Shown here in pieces: positions 45,834 to 55,744 of a stretch of 64,000 bases of DNA. Under the pieces are notes generated by a model. That model was not told the DNA's origin, did no database searches, and saw only the letters and a list, made by a program, of their open reading frames with translations. The stretch comes from Anabaena sp. FACHB-1237 (GTDB taxonomy: Bacteria > Cyanobacteriota > Cyanobacteriia > Cyanobacteriales > Nostocaceae): assembly GCF_014696225.1 (NCBI RefSeq), contig NZ_JACJPV010000003.1:40190-104189 (forward strand). Direction: 5' to 3'. Both the position numbers and the translations under genes were made by a program. Position 1 is the first letter of the stretch, and each line of letters opens with the position of its first letter.

Positions 45834-47273
45834 TCACCTACTATCAGAACTAGAATTTTCAAACATCGCTTGATTTTCCAACCAATCTTTACCCAATTGA
45901 ATACTAATATCGGAAGCAATATTACCAGTGCTTTCCACTCGCACCTCACCAAAACCTAAAATATTCCGCAAAGATTCCGCGCTATCTGCATCACCTTGTT
46001 GAGCGACAATATGAGTCACATCTAAAGGCTGTCCCCAAGGTTTAGAAATAAAAATATTAGTATATCCAGCCTTTTCTAAACTTCTAATTAAAGGACGCAT
46101 TTTTGATCTTTCACTTCCTGTACTATCTTGAATAGCTACTTTTAAATTACTCAGATTTTGTATTTTTTCCTCCTCTAATACATTGGACTGCACACCAAAA
46201 TGTAAAGACATTAATTTAGCAATATCTCTTTCTTTAGGTATCCAATAACTAGCCTTAAATTCACCATTTTCACTAAAACGACCAGGTAACATTAACATTT
46301 GCATATTCGAGCGATTAATTTTTGAACCAAAACCTAATAAAGCTGCTAATTCCTCTACCGATAAATTAGTATCAACATTTTCTTTCACCACATTTAAAAT
46401 TTCCGTTAATCGTGTCAAAGTGTTGGGATTTAATGTTTGTTCTATTAAGGCTCTAATTACCATTTGTTGACGCTGTATTCTGCCAATATCTCCTAACTCA
46501 TCATGACGATAACGCAATAATTGTAAAGCCTGTTCCCCATTCAAATGTTGCTGACCAGCCTTTAAATTAATATATAAATGTTGGGAATCATCCCGATATT
46601 TCATATCTTTAGGTACATAAACATTCACACCACCTAAAGCCTCAATCAGTTTACTTACTCCTAAAACATTAATCCGCACATATCTATCAATTGCCACCCC
46701 ACCTAATAAATTACTCACAGTTTTTGCTGTTAATGCTGGTCCACCATCTACATTAGCTGCATTGATTTTTTTCGCTCCAAAACCTTCTATTTCTGCGCGA
46801 GTATCTCTAGGAATAGAAAGCATGACAATCTTCTTCGTATCTGGATCAAATTTGATCAACAGCATCACATCTGATAGACCATCAAAGGAATTTACTTGTG
46901 GTAAATAACGCAGATTTTTACTATCCGATGGCGGATTTTGTATATCTGGAGGAAGTACACTCATACCCATTAAGAGAATATTTACAGGACGAGTTAATTC
47001 AGAAAATTGAAACCCTACTCTAGAAATGGGATCACTATCAAAAACCTCCGCCTCTTTCTTGCTTAACTGTGCCTGCTGTAAAGGTGTGCTTTCCCAAAAC
47101 CATGCTAATAAAGCCATGGACATTCCTGATGCTATTGCAATACTACCCATGGCAATTCCAAACCATACCCAGCGCTGTGATTTGGATGATCGAGATTTTT
47201 TACGCTTTAATTTTTTCTTAGCTGCTTGTTGGTCTTCTGATGATGCTTTTTGACTAGTCACAAAATTCCTCAC
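45834..47273 (-). CDS. LCP (LytR-CpsA-Psr) family transferase with LytR_C domain
   Basis: Membrane-anchored phosphotransferase that attaches glycopolymers to peptidoglycan. A basic cytoplasmic N-terminus rich in Lys, Arg and Ser (about 15-33) is followed by one membrane helix (about 34-58), the LCP domain (about 95-270, with MLLIKFDPDTKKIVMLSIPRDT, KINAAN and GIxRxxRQQ-like DIGRIQRQQMV), and a LytR_C domain near the end (about 370-460). At 479 residues it is the normal cyanobacterial size. In cyanobacteria the acceptor polymer is not known; cell-wall polysaccharide linkage is inferred. Confidence 0.92.
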   Translation of the reverse strand: MRNFVTSQKASSEDQQAAKKKLKRKKSRSSKSQRWVWFGIAMGSIAIASGMSMALLAWFWESTPLQQAQLSKKEAEVFDSDPISRVGFQFSELTRPVNILLMGMSVLPPDIQNPPSDSKNLRYLPQVNSFDGLSDVMLLIKFDPDTKKIVMLSIPRDTRAEIEGFGAKKINAANVDGGPALTAKTVSNLLGGVAIDRYVRINVLGVSKLIEALGGVNVYVPKDMKYRDDSQHLYINLKAGQQHLNGEQALQLLRYRHDELGDIGRIQRQQMVIRALIEQTLNPNTLTRLTEILNVVKENVDTNLSVEELAALLGFGSKINRSNMQMLMLPGRFSENGEFKASYWIPKERDIAKLMSLHFGVQSNVLEEEKIQNLSNLKVAIQDSTGSERSKMRPLIRSLEKAGYTNIFISKPWGQPLDVTHIVAQQGDADSAESLRNILGFGEVRVESTGNIASDISIQLGKDWLENQAMFENSSSDSR

Positions 47274-47326
47274 GTATAATATGATTGAATATTTTAAATT
47301 AACTTATAAGCTAATGTGCAGCTAAA

Positions 47327-47409
47327 CTGTATAATTAAAAAACCTGAAGTTACAGTAGCACAAGCATCTTGCTTGTATTAATTATTCAAGTTAAAAGCAC
47401 AACAGCTTA
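47327..47409. repeat. Dispersed repeat D, copy 2
   Basis: About 80 bases closely matching 40782-40865, including the palindrome caagcatcttgcttg and the end aaagcacaacagctta. Lies in the 47274-47578 gap, which otherwise shows nothing. Confidence 0.8.
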
Positions 47410-47578
47410 TCTCCACCAGATCAGACTATATTAACCAAATTTTTCTCCAGATTCCCACAGTAAATTACATAAATCCAAAAAATATTTCCTGGTACTGATC
47501 ACTGATCAGTCATTATGGGGTATTTTAGCAACTCACCCAGCTTTGTATAAATCTTGCTTGGGCAACTTGATCATTACC

Positions 47579-47941
47579 TCATTTTGGGAAAATTCGTGTT
47601 GCTAAACCACTAAAACCTGATAAACGGGCTACTTTTCCCTGAAATACACGCCAAATTAACCATAAACTTACTAAAAAATAAGCAGAAGTAAGAAAGCTGT
47701 TTAAAATCAACAATCTCAACGCCAGAAAATCAGAAGTTGCTGCACCAGTCCCTAACAGCAAATAAGTCACTATCCAACTAAAAGTCAAAGTTACAGACAA
47801 ACGACTAACTCGTAATTTTTCCTTGTCACCTTGATGATGGTATAGACTCCATAGCGACGGTACAACACCCATAACAGGAATTAAATATAAAATTAGTTCT
47901 GTTTTGGAGATGTTAGTATCTTCTGATGCTAAGTGATTCAT
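47579..47941 (-). CDS. Conserved small membrane protein (cyanobacterial)
   Basis: About 120 residues with three predicted membrane helices (from ELILYLIPVMGVVPSLWSLY, FSWIVTYLLLGTGAA and LRLLILNSFLTSAYFLVSLW). The LSVTLTFSW and RLLILNSFLTSAYFLVSLWL stretches are what I recognise of a widespread cyanobacterial hypothetical family; function unknown. The open frame reaches back to 48019, but that N-terminus is unlike the family, and ATG at 47941 (MNHLASEDTNISK) gives the usual length. It follows uvrA on the minus strand by about 125 bases. Confidence 0.75.
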   Translation of the reverse strand: MNHLASEDTNISKTELILYLIPVMGVVPSLWSLYHHQGDKEKLRVSRLSVTLTFSWIVTYLLLGTGAATSDFLALRLLILNSFLTSAYFLVSLWLIWRVFQGKVARLSGFSGLATRIFPK

Positions 47942-48066
47942 AATTAGTTGTAGCAAAACTATCTTGAGTATAGCATGATCAGGAGTCAATAGGGGTTTAG
48001 TAGTGCTGATTGCTGTCAACTTAACAGGTACGGAAGAACCAAATTATCAAAGAAGTTGATCATTTT

Positions 48067-50979
48067 TTATGCCATGGCCGGATATTGTTCCAACACTTGC
48101 CTTAAATATTCCCCAGTGTAAGAACGCGGATTTTTCGCCACATCTTCTGGTGTTCCTGCGGCAATTATTTCTCCTCCTTTATCTCCTCCTTCTGGTCCTA
48201 AATCTATCACCCAATCTGAACATCTAATCACATCTAAATTATGTTCAATTACTAAAATTGAATTACCTTTATCTACCAATCTTTGCAATACATCCAATAA
48301 TTTATGTACATCATAAAATGATAATCCCGTAGTTGGTTCATCAATTAAGTATAATGTCTTTCCCGTTGCCCTACGTGATAATTCTGTGGCTAATTTTACC
48401 CTTTGTGCTTCTCCTCCTGATAAAGTGGTTGCTGGTTGTCCTAATTGTACATAACCTAAACCTACATCCACTAAAGTTTGCAATTTGGCCACTGCTTTAG
48501 GAATATTTTCGCAAAATGCTAATGCTTCCTCTACTGTCATTTTCAAAACATCAGAAATTGATTTATCTTTATATTTCACTTGCAATGTTTCCCTGTTATA
48601 TCTCGCACCTTTACACACCTCACACTGGACATAAACATCGGGTAAAAAATTCATTTCAATCACATTTACACCTTGTCCACTACAGGCTTCACATCGGCCA
48701 CCTTTGACATTAAAAGAAAATTGTCCTGGTTTATAACCTCTGGTTTTGGCTTCAACTGTTTGGGAAAATACATCACGAATAATATCAAATACTCCTGTAT
48801 ATGTGGCAGGATTAGATCGCGGTGTTCTACCAATGGGAGATTGATCAATTACTATGACTTTATCTACAGAACTTAAACCTTTAATTTCATCTATTTCTTT
48901 AGGTAAAGGTACTCTTTTTAACAGATGATGTTGTAAGGCTGGATAGAGTAATTCGTTAATTAATGTGGATTTTCCTGAACCAGAAACTCCAGTGACAGCA
49001 ACTAATTTTCCTAGGGGAATTTCCACAGTCACGTTTTTTAAATTATTGCGATGGGCATTTTTTAAAGTTAAGGTTCTCCCATTTCCCTCTCTTCTTTTGG
49101 CTGGGGTATGAATTACTCTTTTTCCTGATAAATATGCACCAGTTAATGAGTCTTCCGCATTTAATAAGTCTGCTAATGTTCCCTGGGCAATTATATTTCC
49201 TCCATGTATTCCTGCACCAGGACCAATATCTACTATATGGTTGGCTGCGCGAATGGTTTCTTCATCATGTTCTACTACTATTAATGTGTTGCCTAAGTCT
49301 CGCAATTTGGTTAATGTGGTTAATAATCTACCATTATCTCTTTGATGTAAACCTATACTTGGTTCGTCTAAAACGTAAAGAACTCCTGTTAGTCCTGAAC
49401 CAATTTGTGTCGCTAGTCTAATACGTTGTGCTTCTCCCCCTGATAAGGTCATGGCAGGACGATCTAAGGTAAGATAATCTAATCCTACATCTAATAAAAA
49501 TTGTAGTCTGGCTTTAATTTCTTTGAGAACTAATTCCCCTATTTGTGCTTGTCGAGGACTTAATTGTAAGTTTTCTATTCTTTCTCGACATTCCCGAATT
49601 GCTACAGTGGTAAAATCTAAGATTCCATACTGTCCTAATTTCACTGCTAAGGCTTCACGTTTTAATCTTTTACCTCCACACATTTCACAAGGTTGATCTA
49701 TTAAGTATTCTTCTAATTTCTGTTTAATTAATTCTGTTCCTCCTTCATATTGTCTTTGTAAAATGGGAATTACTCCTTTAAAATTTTGCTTTTTATCTTG
49801 GGTGATTTTTTCTTCTCCATATAATACTATTTGTTGCTGTTCTGCTGTTAATTTGCCCCATTGAGTTTGTAATTCAAAACCATAAGTTAATCCCACTGCA
49901 TATAATAATTCTAAATAATAGGAATTTTCTTTTTCAGACCAAGGAGCGATCGCTGCATACATGGGAGAATTTTCATTGGGTATTAATAATTCTGGTGAAA
50001 ATCTCCTTAATGTACCAATTCCATGACAATTTGTACAAGCACCATAGGGCGAATTAAAGGAAAATAATCTCGGTGATAATTCTTCCATTATTGCCCCATG
50101 TTCTGGACAAGCAAAATTTTCTGAAAATACCATTTCTCTATGGCTTTCTACTTGGGAAATATCCTCATTTTTTGCCGGTGTTCCTGTTTTTTCCGGTGTA
50201 TCATGTAATATTTCAATCATGGCAATTCCGTGAGATTGCCGTAGGCAAGTAGTGAGAGAATCTACTAAACGCTCTTGAATGCCATCTTTTTTAACTAGTC
50301 TATCAATAACCAGTTCTATATTATGTGTATTATTTTTATCCAGTTCTATGGAGTCGGACAGATCAAACACTTCACCATCTATCCGCACTCGGACAAAACC
50401 TTGAGATGCTAAACTAGATATAAGTTTGCGATGTGTACCTTTTTTACCACGTACCACAGGAGCAAGAATTTGAAAGCGGGTACGATCAGGAAGTTCCATA
50501 ATACGATCGCACATTTGATCAATAGTTTGCGGCGAAATACAGCGATCGCAATGTGGGCAATGGGGCTCACCAGCCCGACCATATAATAAACGTAAATAAT
50601 CGTAAATTTCTGTGACTGTACCCACTGTAGATCGGGGATTATGGGAAGTAGACTTTTGATCAATGGAGATAGCCGGACTTAAACCCTCAATAGCTTCCAC
50701 GTCAGGTTTGTCCAACTGTCCTAAAAATTGCCGAGCATAAGCACTTAAAGATTCTACATAACGGCGTTGACCTTCTGCAAAAATGGTATCAAACGCTAAA
50801 GATGACTTACCAGAACCTGATACACCTGTAAATACAATCATCTGGTCACGAGGCAGATCCAAATCAATATTTTTCAGATTATGCTGCCTAGCACCGCGTA
50901 TGCGAATACTATTTTGTTGTGGTTGAGGATAGGGAAGATGATCACTAAGGGATGGTGTTAGGTTTTTGGACATATTCAC
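48067..50979 (-). CDS. uvrA: Excinuclease ABC subunit A
   Basis: Damage-recognition ATPase of nucleotide excision repair, 970 residues. Two ABC modules: Walker A GVSGSGKSS near residue 54 and GVSGSGKST near 665, with signature LSGGEAQR in both halves. Zinc-binding modules are at CPHCDRC, CPEHG...CTNCHG and CEACSGQG...CEVCKG. Length and motifs are complete. The first 25 residues vary between species; MNMSK at 50979 has two Met choices. Stands alone on its strand apart from the small membrane protein downstream. Confidence 0.97.
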   Translation of the reverse strand: MNMSKNLTPSLSDHLPYPQPQQNSIRIRGARQHNLKNIDLDLPRDQMIVFTGVSGSGKSSLAFDTIFAEGQRRYVESLSAYARQFLGQLDKPDVEAIEGLSPAISIDQKSTSHNPRSTVGTVTEIYDYLRLLYGRAGEPHCPHCDRCISPQTIDQMCDRIMELPDRTRFQILAPVVRGKKGTHRKLISSLASQGFVRVRIDGEVFDLSDSIELDKNNTHNIELVIDRLVKKDGIQERLVDSLTTCLRQSHGIAMIEILHDTPEKTGTPAKNEDISQVESHREMVFSENFACPEHGAIMEELSPRLFSFNSPYGACTNCHGIGTLRRFSPELLIPNENSPMYAAIAPWSEKENSYYLELLYAVGLTYGFELQTQWGKLTAEQQQIVLYGEEKITQDKKQNFKGVIPILQRQYEGGTELIKQKLEEYLIDQPCEMCGGKRLKREALAVKLGQYGILDFTTVAIRECRERIENLQLSPRQAQIGELVLKEIKARLQFLLDVGLDYLTLDRPAMTLSGGEAQRIRLATQIGSGLTGVLYVLDEPSIGLHQRDNGRLLTTLTKLRDLGNTLIVVEHDEETIRAANHIVDIGPGAGIHGGNIIAQGTLADLLNAEDSLTGAYLSGKRVIHTPAKRREGNGRTLTLKNAHRNNLKNVTVEIPLGKLVAVTGVSGSGKSTLINELLYPALQHHLLKRVPLPKEIDEIKGLSSVDKVIVIDQSPIGRTPRSNPATYTGVFDIIRDVFSQTVEAKTRGYKPGQFSFNVKGGRCEACSGQGVNVIEMNFLPDVYVQCEVCKGARYNRETLQVKYKDKSISDVLKMTVEEALAFCENIPKAVAKLQTLVDVGLGYVQLGQPATTLSGGEAQRVKLATELSRRATGKTLYLIDEPTTGLSFYDVHKLLDVLQRLVDKGNSILVIEHNLDVIRCSDWVIDLGPEGGDKGGEIIAAGTPEDVAKNPRSYTGEYLRQVLEQYPAMA

Positions 50980-51072
50980 ATTTGCTCAAATTTTGGGCAG
51001 GTAACACAATCCTTAATCATACTATTTTTTATCAGGTTATGCTAAGACTTAGTTGGAACTTAAAACTTAAAC

Positions 51073-51198
51073 AGGACTCACTCAACTGGAACATTAGTAG
51101 AATGGTCAGACAACATAAATCAAGCAAGTAACTAAATAGATTTTTGATATCTGACGCAGCTTACATCAGATTTTTGGTGTGACGCTTGCGTAAGTCCT
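51073..51198. repeat. MITE-like repeat B, copy 3
   Basis: Bounded by aggactcac-tcaa and ttgcgtaagtcct, 126 bases, with the tctgacgca core. It ends 45 bases before the first possible ATG of the TPR gene. Confidence 0.7.
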
Positions 51199-51282
51199 AT
51201 TAAAATCAGAACCATAACGAACGGTTTGAAATAAAAAAAGGATATGCTATATTTAATTAATTTGTGGTTAAGAGGCGGTATT

Positions 51283-52143
51283 GTGCCAAAACAGATTGGT
51301 TTAATTTCTCTTTTAGTACTCTGTAGTCTGTGGAATATGCCCAAAGCTCAAGCTCAAGCATTAATACCTCACACAGTACAAATTGATACGGCCCAGTTAG
51401 AAAAACAAGGTCTAATATTAGCAGAAGAAGCAGCAAGTTTAGCCCAATTTCAGCAAATTCAACAGGCATTAATTAGAGCTAATTTTGCTACTCAACTTGC
51501 TCCGCAAAATGATAAAGTGTGGTGGTTGTTAGGTACATTGTATTTGCAAACTAAAGAATTTGATCAAGCAGTTAAATCTTTAAAAAAATCCCAAACTCTC
51601 AACCCCAAAAACCCTGAAGTAATTTTTGCTCTAGGTTCAGCGAGTTTTCAACAAAAAGACTATCTAGAGTCTATTAAGTATTATGAAGCAGGGTTAAAAT
51701 TAAAACCCAAATATGCTGGAGGTTTGTTTGACTTGGGTAATGCCTACTATATGCTCAGTAAATACCCAGAGGCTATAGGTTATTTTAATCAAGCAGTACA
51801 GCAAGATGAGAAATTTTGGCCAGCAATTAATAATATAGGTTTAATTAAATATGAACAAGGAGATATTAAAGGTGCAATAGATAAATGGGAAACCGCAGTA
51901 AAGATAAATAATAAAGCAGCAGAACCATTATTAGCATTATCAGTAGCTATATATAGTCAAGGCGATCGCCAAAAAGGGGTCAACATGGCCATCTCAGCAT
52001 TGCGTATTGATGAACGTTATGCGGACTTGGACTTTTTGAAAGAGAACCTGTGGGGGCAAAAATTACTTTCAGATACCAAGAAATTTTTGGACTTACCAGA
52101 AATTCAAGCAGCATTAAAACAAAGTCAAGAAATGCCAAAATAA
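51283..52143 (+). CDS. Secreted TPR-repeat protein
   Basis: About 286 residues with a signal peptide (LISLLVLCSLWNMPKAQA) and at least five tetratricopeptide units (about residues 55-235, for example WWLLGTLYLQTKEFDQAVKSLKKSQTLNP). TPRs mediate protein-protein contacts; the partner is unknown. GTG at 51283 has AAGAGG eight bases upstream and places the signal peptide at the N-terminus, so it is preferred. ATG at 51244, with a poorly spaced AAGG, would add 13 residues. A palindromic terminator follows. Confidence 0.85.
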   Translation: MPKQIGLISLLVLCSLWNMPKAQAQALIPHTVQIDTAQLEKQGLILAEEAASLAQFQQIQQALIRANFATQLAPQNDKVWWLLGTLYLQTKEFDQAVKSLKKSQTLNPKNPEVIFALGSASFQQKDYLESIKYYEAGLKLKPKYAGGLFDLGNAYYMLSKYPEAIGYFNQAVQQDEKFWPAINNIGLIKYEQGDIKGAIDKWETAVKINNKAAEPLLALSVAIYSQGDRQKGVNMAISALRIDERYADLDFLKENLWGQKLLSDTKKFLDLPEIQAALKQSQEMPK

Positions 52144-52197
52144 AGAAGATCGAGGAATCACCAAGTCAGCATGGGTAAAGCATGAGCTCATTGGTGT

Positions 52198-52225
52198 CAA
52201 AATAAGCCACATATGGCTTATTTTG
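52198..52225 (+). terminator. Intrinsic terminator of the TPR gene
   Basis: Palindrome caaaataagccac/atatggcttattttg with a T-rich right arm, 55 bases past the stop. Confidence 0.75.
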
Positions 52226-52284
52226 TTTAGCTTGTGCACTACCCTGGAAACAAATTTCCACAGCTAATAATCAAAATTTACGGA

Positions 52285-52370
52285 CGCAGAGGCAGAGTAA
52301 GACTACTTAGGTAGCATCAGTCAATGAAGCGTCAAGAATCACCGCGCCTTTAGGTCGGTGAGTATGTCAA
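52285..52370 (+). mobile_element. Orphan IS200/IS605-type right end (candidate omega-RNA region), copy 2
   Basis: 86 bases matching 20691-20776 (shared agagtaagactacttaggta, gaagcgtcaagaatcaccg, ggtcggtgagtatgtcaa). The stem is kept despite changes (cgcct pairing with aggtc). No tnpB or tnpA lies to its left. It ends one base before the stop codon of the convergent restriction-modification gene. Confidence 0.75.
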
Positions 52371-52371
52371 A

Positions 52372-55300
52372 TTATCCCATTTCTTTAATTATTTTCATCG
52401 TTTCTACACTCACTGTACACACTCTCATTAATAAGTCTATTACCTGTTCTTTATAATCTGCAAAACGATAGGTATTAAACTTTTCCGCAATGGTAGGATC
52501 TTTTGGTTTCTTTTCTTTATATTGATCTAATATCCATTCTAATGCACTACGATTTCCTAGCATATATTCCCAGGCTATTTGGGGAATGTTTGATAATGTG
52601 GTGATGTCATCTAAAATGATTTTACCTGTGGTTTTATCTGCTTTTAATTTCACTTTGATGGTTTTTTGACGTTCACTGAGCGAAGTCGAAGGGGTGTCTT
52701 TTAAGGAAATATCCACACGGGTTAGGTTATAAGGGGTGACTGTTTCATAATTGATATGAAGTTCCATGAGTTGTTTTCCCCAGATAACCCATTGGTGGAA
52801 GTTTTCATAATAGGGTAAACGGGGAAATTCGCGTTTTAAATTCAGTTCATATTTTTTGCGGTATTCAGGGTTATGTAAGACTGCGTAGGTATAATGAAAG
52901 ATGTCTATTTTGGTAATTGTTTCATCTTGATAATGGGTTTGAATTTGTTTTAGTCCCCAGTCTGTGATGTTATCAATGCGTTTTCCTTCTTTGTCGTAAC
53001 GGTAGAGGGGGAGACATTGTGTACCACAAGCTGCACCGTTTAAATGTAAATCAGGAATAGTATTACTAGCAAGAGTCATAAAAGGTTTTTGTGAACCAGT
53101 ATCAGTAAAAGTAATTATTAAATTTTCAGAATTACTGTTTATCGGAAAAATAGAATCTTGCTGATATAGTCTATGTACAATAATTTTATCATAATATACA
53201 TATTGTTTAAAATAAGGACGATATAATCCAATACTTAAACAATTACTATTGTATTCTAATTTAGATCCTCTTATTAAATGCTGTTCTAATTCAGAAGTCC
53301 ATTTAATAGTTCTATCAACAAAATCATTTATTGATATTTTAGAATGATGGGGATAATTTAATTTTTCCCACCTTAATTTTTCTTGATAATAAATTCTATA
53401 AAAATAGTTAATTTTATTGGTTAAGTTTTTTTGTGATATATCATAATTCCAATCATCTCTATTAGTGACTATACCTAATGAAAATAATTTGAAAATAGCT
53501 TGTTCATCATCAGCATTTTTGCATAATTTAGTTTCTTTATTCACTATAGGTAATAGTTCAATAAAATTATTATCTGTATCTGTATTTTGAATCCAGTTGT
53601 AATTATTATCAGGAATAATATGTTGAAACACAATATCAGAAAATTTCAACTGAGAAATATATTTTAGCTTTGCATTAGCGGCATTAACATTAGGAATTTT
53701 ACTATAGAATATTTTACATGGTAAATTCTTATTATTTAATTTTTTAATCATAAAACTAATTGCTATTCCTACTTTAACATTAAATACATTTCCACTTTTG
53801 TCTCCCTCCCAAATATTTCCACCTAAATCAATAATATAAATTTCACTAAATTCATTAGCAACAGCTTTTCTAAAACCATCAGCTTCTTTAGAATGTATAA
53901 AAGAAGAATTAGTAATAAAAGCTAAAATTCCGTTTTTATTTAGTCTATTTGTAGCCCAACGAAAGAAACGAGAATACATATCATATCGCTTTGTTTTTTG
54001 AGCATTACTATATTTTACATAACTTTCTTTAATCAATTTATCTATTGTTGGATAACTTCTATTTTTATTATTATCATTTTCATTAGCTTGATTTGCATTA
54101 TAAGGAGGATTACCAATAATTACAGAAATAGTCCGATCATTTTGTCTTTTAATTCTCGCAGTATTCTCCACAGTCATCGCAAACAAATCCATTTGCTTAC
54201 CTGCAAATAGCGTATTATCCAAAGTATCCACAAAACAAATATTTTCAAACTCCTCATAAACTCCCATCTTCTGTTTATAAGTATATTCAATATTCAAATT
54301 CGCAATATAATAAGGTAAAATAGCCACCTCATTACAATGAATCTCATGTTTATATTTGTGCTGTAAACTATGGGTTGGTAAATAATCAATTAACTCCGTA
54401 ATAAAAGTCCCCGTACCCGTCGCAGGATCTAAAATCTCTACATCTTTATCTGCTAACAACTTCCCAAAATGTTTATGTACTAAAAAATCCGTACTCTCTA
54501 TCATAAACCGGACAATTTCATTCGGAGTATATACAATTCCTAATCTATCCGCCGCTTTAGGATTATAGGCTTTATAAAAGTTCTCATACAATGCTTTTAA
54601 GAATTTCTGTTTCTCTTGATGATTGACAATATTAGCCGCAGTTCGTTTAATTACTGCATAATATCTTTCAATACTTCCCAATGTATTCCGCTTTAAACTT
54701 CCGGTAAAAAATGTGGAAATTACCCCTTGTAATTCCCGCGCTACATTATTTTCTTGATGAAATTGTGACTCACTAAAAATATTAATAAAAATGTCTTCCG
54801 TTAAAATATGTTGAATAATCATTTCCCGAATATCTAACAAAGTAATTTCCGGGTTAATAGACTTTTTACAAAGTTCCCAAAACTTGTTTCTAGCGGTTTC
54901 AAATAATTTATTATTGCCCTCTTGACAATCAATCAAATTTCTGAGAGAATCTAAAATAATGGGGATATCTTGTTTAAAAATTTCTATCGCTTCTCGAAAG
55001 TCCCGCACTTCAGGACGCACAAAATTAATAAAGTTATTAATGATACCATCTAGCGCGTCCGCATCTTTCATGGAAACGCGCATAGTTTCCGTACCCGCTT
55101 GAATTAAAACCGCAGTTTGAGAATCTTCAAATAGGATGTTACTATCGGGATAACCTTTATTGAGTTTAGCCTCAATTTCCTTATCCAAATTATCATACTG
55201 GTCTTTACTTTCCCAGTATCCCCAATCCAAGCGTAAAGCGTCTTTCACAGTACCATCAGGATAGACTAATTTACCATTGGGTAGTTTATAATCTAATTCG

Positions 55301-55446
55301 GGAATGAGGAGAAAATCACGGGGTTTACAATATTCATTTAACAGGTTTTGAAAGGCAAAGCGGATGGAAGTTTCTTTGCGTGAACCTCCATATTGAATAA
55401 TTTTTGCTACTTCTGTTTGATACTGAGTAATTAAGAGTCTTGACAT
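52372..55446 (-). CDS. Single-chain restriction-modification enzyme (type IIG / ISP-like)
   Basis: 1024 residues. The N-terminus has a PD-(D/E)xK-like nuclease pattern (Asp74, Glu79-x-Lys81 in RLDWGYWESKD). The central N6-adenine methyltransferase has motif I DPATGTGTF (near 345) and motif IV NPPY (near 445). The C-terminal half should be the target-recognition domain, of the Type_ISP_C kind. There is no helicase domain, unlike LlaGI-type ISP enzymes, so cutting is probably near the site as in type IIG. A dispersed repeat (gttcactgagcgaagtcgaa) is inserted in frame at about 52665-52700 and adds STSLSERQ near the C-terminus. Accessory gene, probably acquired horizontally. Confidence 0.87.
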   Translation of the reverse strand: MSRLLITQYQTEVAKIIQYGGSRKETSIRFAFQNLLNEYCKPRDFLLIPELDYKLPNGKLVYPDGTVKDALRLDWGYWESKDQYDNLDKEIEAKLNKGYPDSNILFEDSQTAVLIQAGTETMRVSMKDADALDGIINNFINFVRPEVRDFREAIEIFKQDIPIILDSLRNLIDCQEGNNKLFETARNKFWELCKKSINPEITLLDIREMIIQHILTEDIFINIFSESQFHQENNVARELQGVISTFFTGSLKRNTLGSIERYYAVIKRTAANIVNHQEKQKFLKALYENFYKAYNPKAADRLGIVYTPNEIVRFMIESTDFLVHKHFGKLLADKDVEILDPATGTGTFITELIDYLPTHSLQHKYKHEIHCNEVAILPYYIANLNIEYTYKQKMGVYEEFENICFVDTLDNTLFAGKQMDLFAMTVENTARIKRQNDRTISVIIGNPPYNANQANENDNNKNRSYPTIDKLIKESYVKYSNAQKTKRYDMYSRFFRWATNRLNKNGILAFITNSSFIHSKEADGFRKAVANEFSEIYIIDLGGNIWEGDKSGNVFNVKVGIAISFMIKKLNNKNLPCKIFYSKIPNVNAANAKLKYISQLKFSDIVFQHIIPDNNYNWIQNTDTDNNFIELLPIVNKETKLCKNADDEQAIFKLFSLGIVTNRDDWNYDISQKNLTNKINYFYRIYYQEKLRWEKLNYPHHSKISINDFVDRTIKWTSELEQHLIRGSKLEYNSNCLSIGLYRPYFKQYVYYDKIIVHRLYQQDSIFPINSNSENLIITFTDTGSQKPFMTLASNTIPDLHLNGAACGTQCLPLYRYDKEGKRIDNITDWGLKQIQTHYQDETITKIDIFHYTYAVLHNPEYRKKYELNLKREFPRLPYYENFHQWVIWGKQLMELHINYETVTPYNLTRVDISLKDTPSTSLSERQKTIKVKLKADKTTGKIILDDITTLSNIPQIAWEYMLGNRSALEWILDQYKEKKPKDPTIAEKFNTYRFADYKEQVIDLLMRVCTVSVETMKIIKEMG

Positions 55447-55474
55447 AGCTACATTCTCTAATATATATCTTTCC

Positions 55475-55590
55475 AGATCCCGGACTTCTTAAATAAATCC
55501 CAATAGATCCCGGACTTCTTAAATAAATCCCAATAGATCCCGGACTTCTTTAAGAAGTCCGGGATCTTTCTTAGAAGTCCGGGATCTTTC
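55475..55590. repeat. Three tandem 30-mers plus hairpins of the cccggacttctt family
   Basis: Units of 30 bases start at 55475, 55505 and 55535 (agatcccggacttcttaaat and onward). The last runs into a perfect hairpin ending aagaagtccggg, followed by a further half copy. The array sits between the divergent restriction-modification and argS genes. It grew from the same palindrome seen after infC and nadE, here with cccgga instead of ccccga. Confidence 0.9.
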
Positions 55591-55744
55591 TTTTCTTTAT
55601 CTTAAATCAAAAACTTTGGAAAAATAACAGATTTAAAAAATATTAACATTTATCAAATTTCAAGGTAAAATAGTCAAAAACCAAACAGTGAATTACCATT
55701 TTCACTAAATTTTCACTAACATTACTAAAGATACAACCAACATC

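Noticed and set aside
48516..49421. Several plus-strand ORFs inside uvrA
   Set aside because: All antisense to the complete, motif-rich uvrA gene.
52372..55446. Type I HsdM subunit
   Set aside because: Although motif I and NPPY are similar, the single chain has a nuclease-like N-terminus and a long C-terminal recognition half, and there are no hsdR or hsdS genes nearby.
55475..55564. Possible CRISPR array (30-base units)
   Set aside because: The units are directly tandem with no spacers, only three copies, and derive from a known hairpin repeat. No cas genes in the window.
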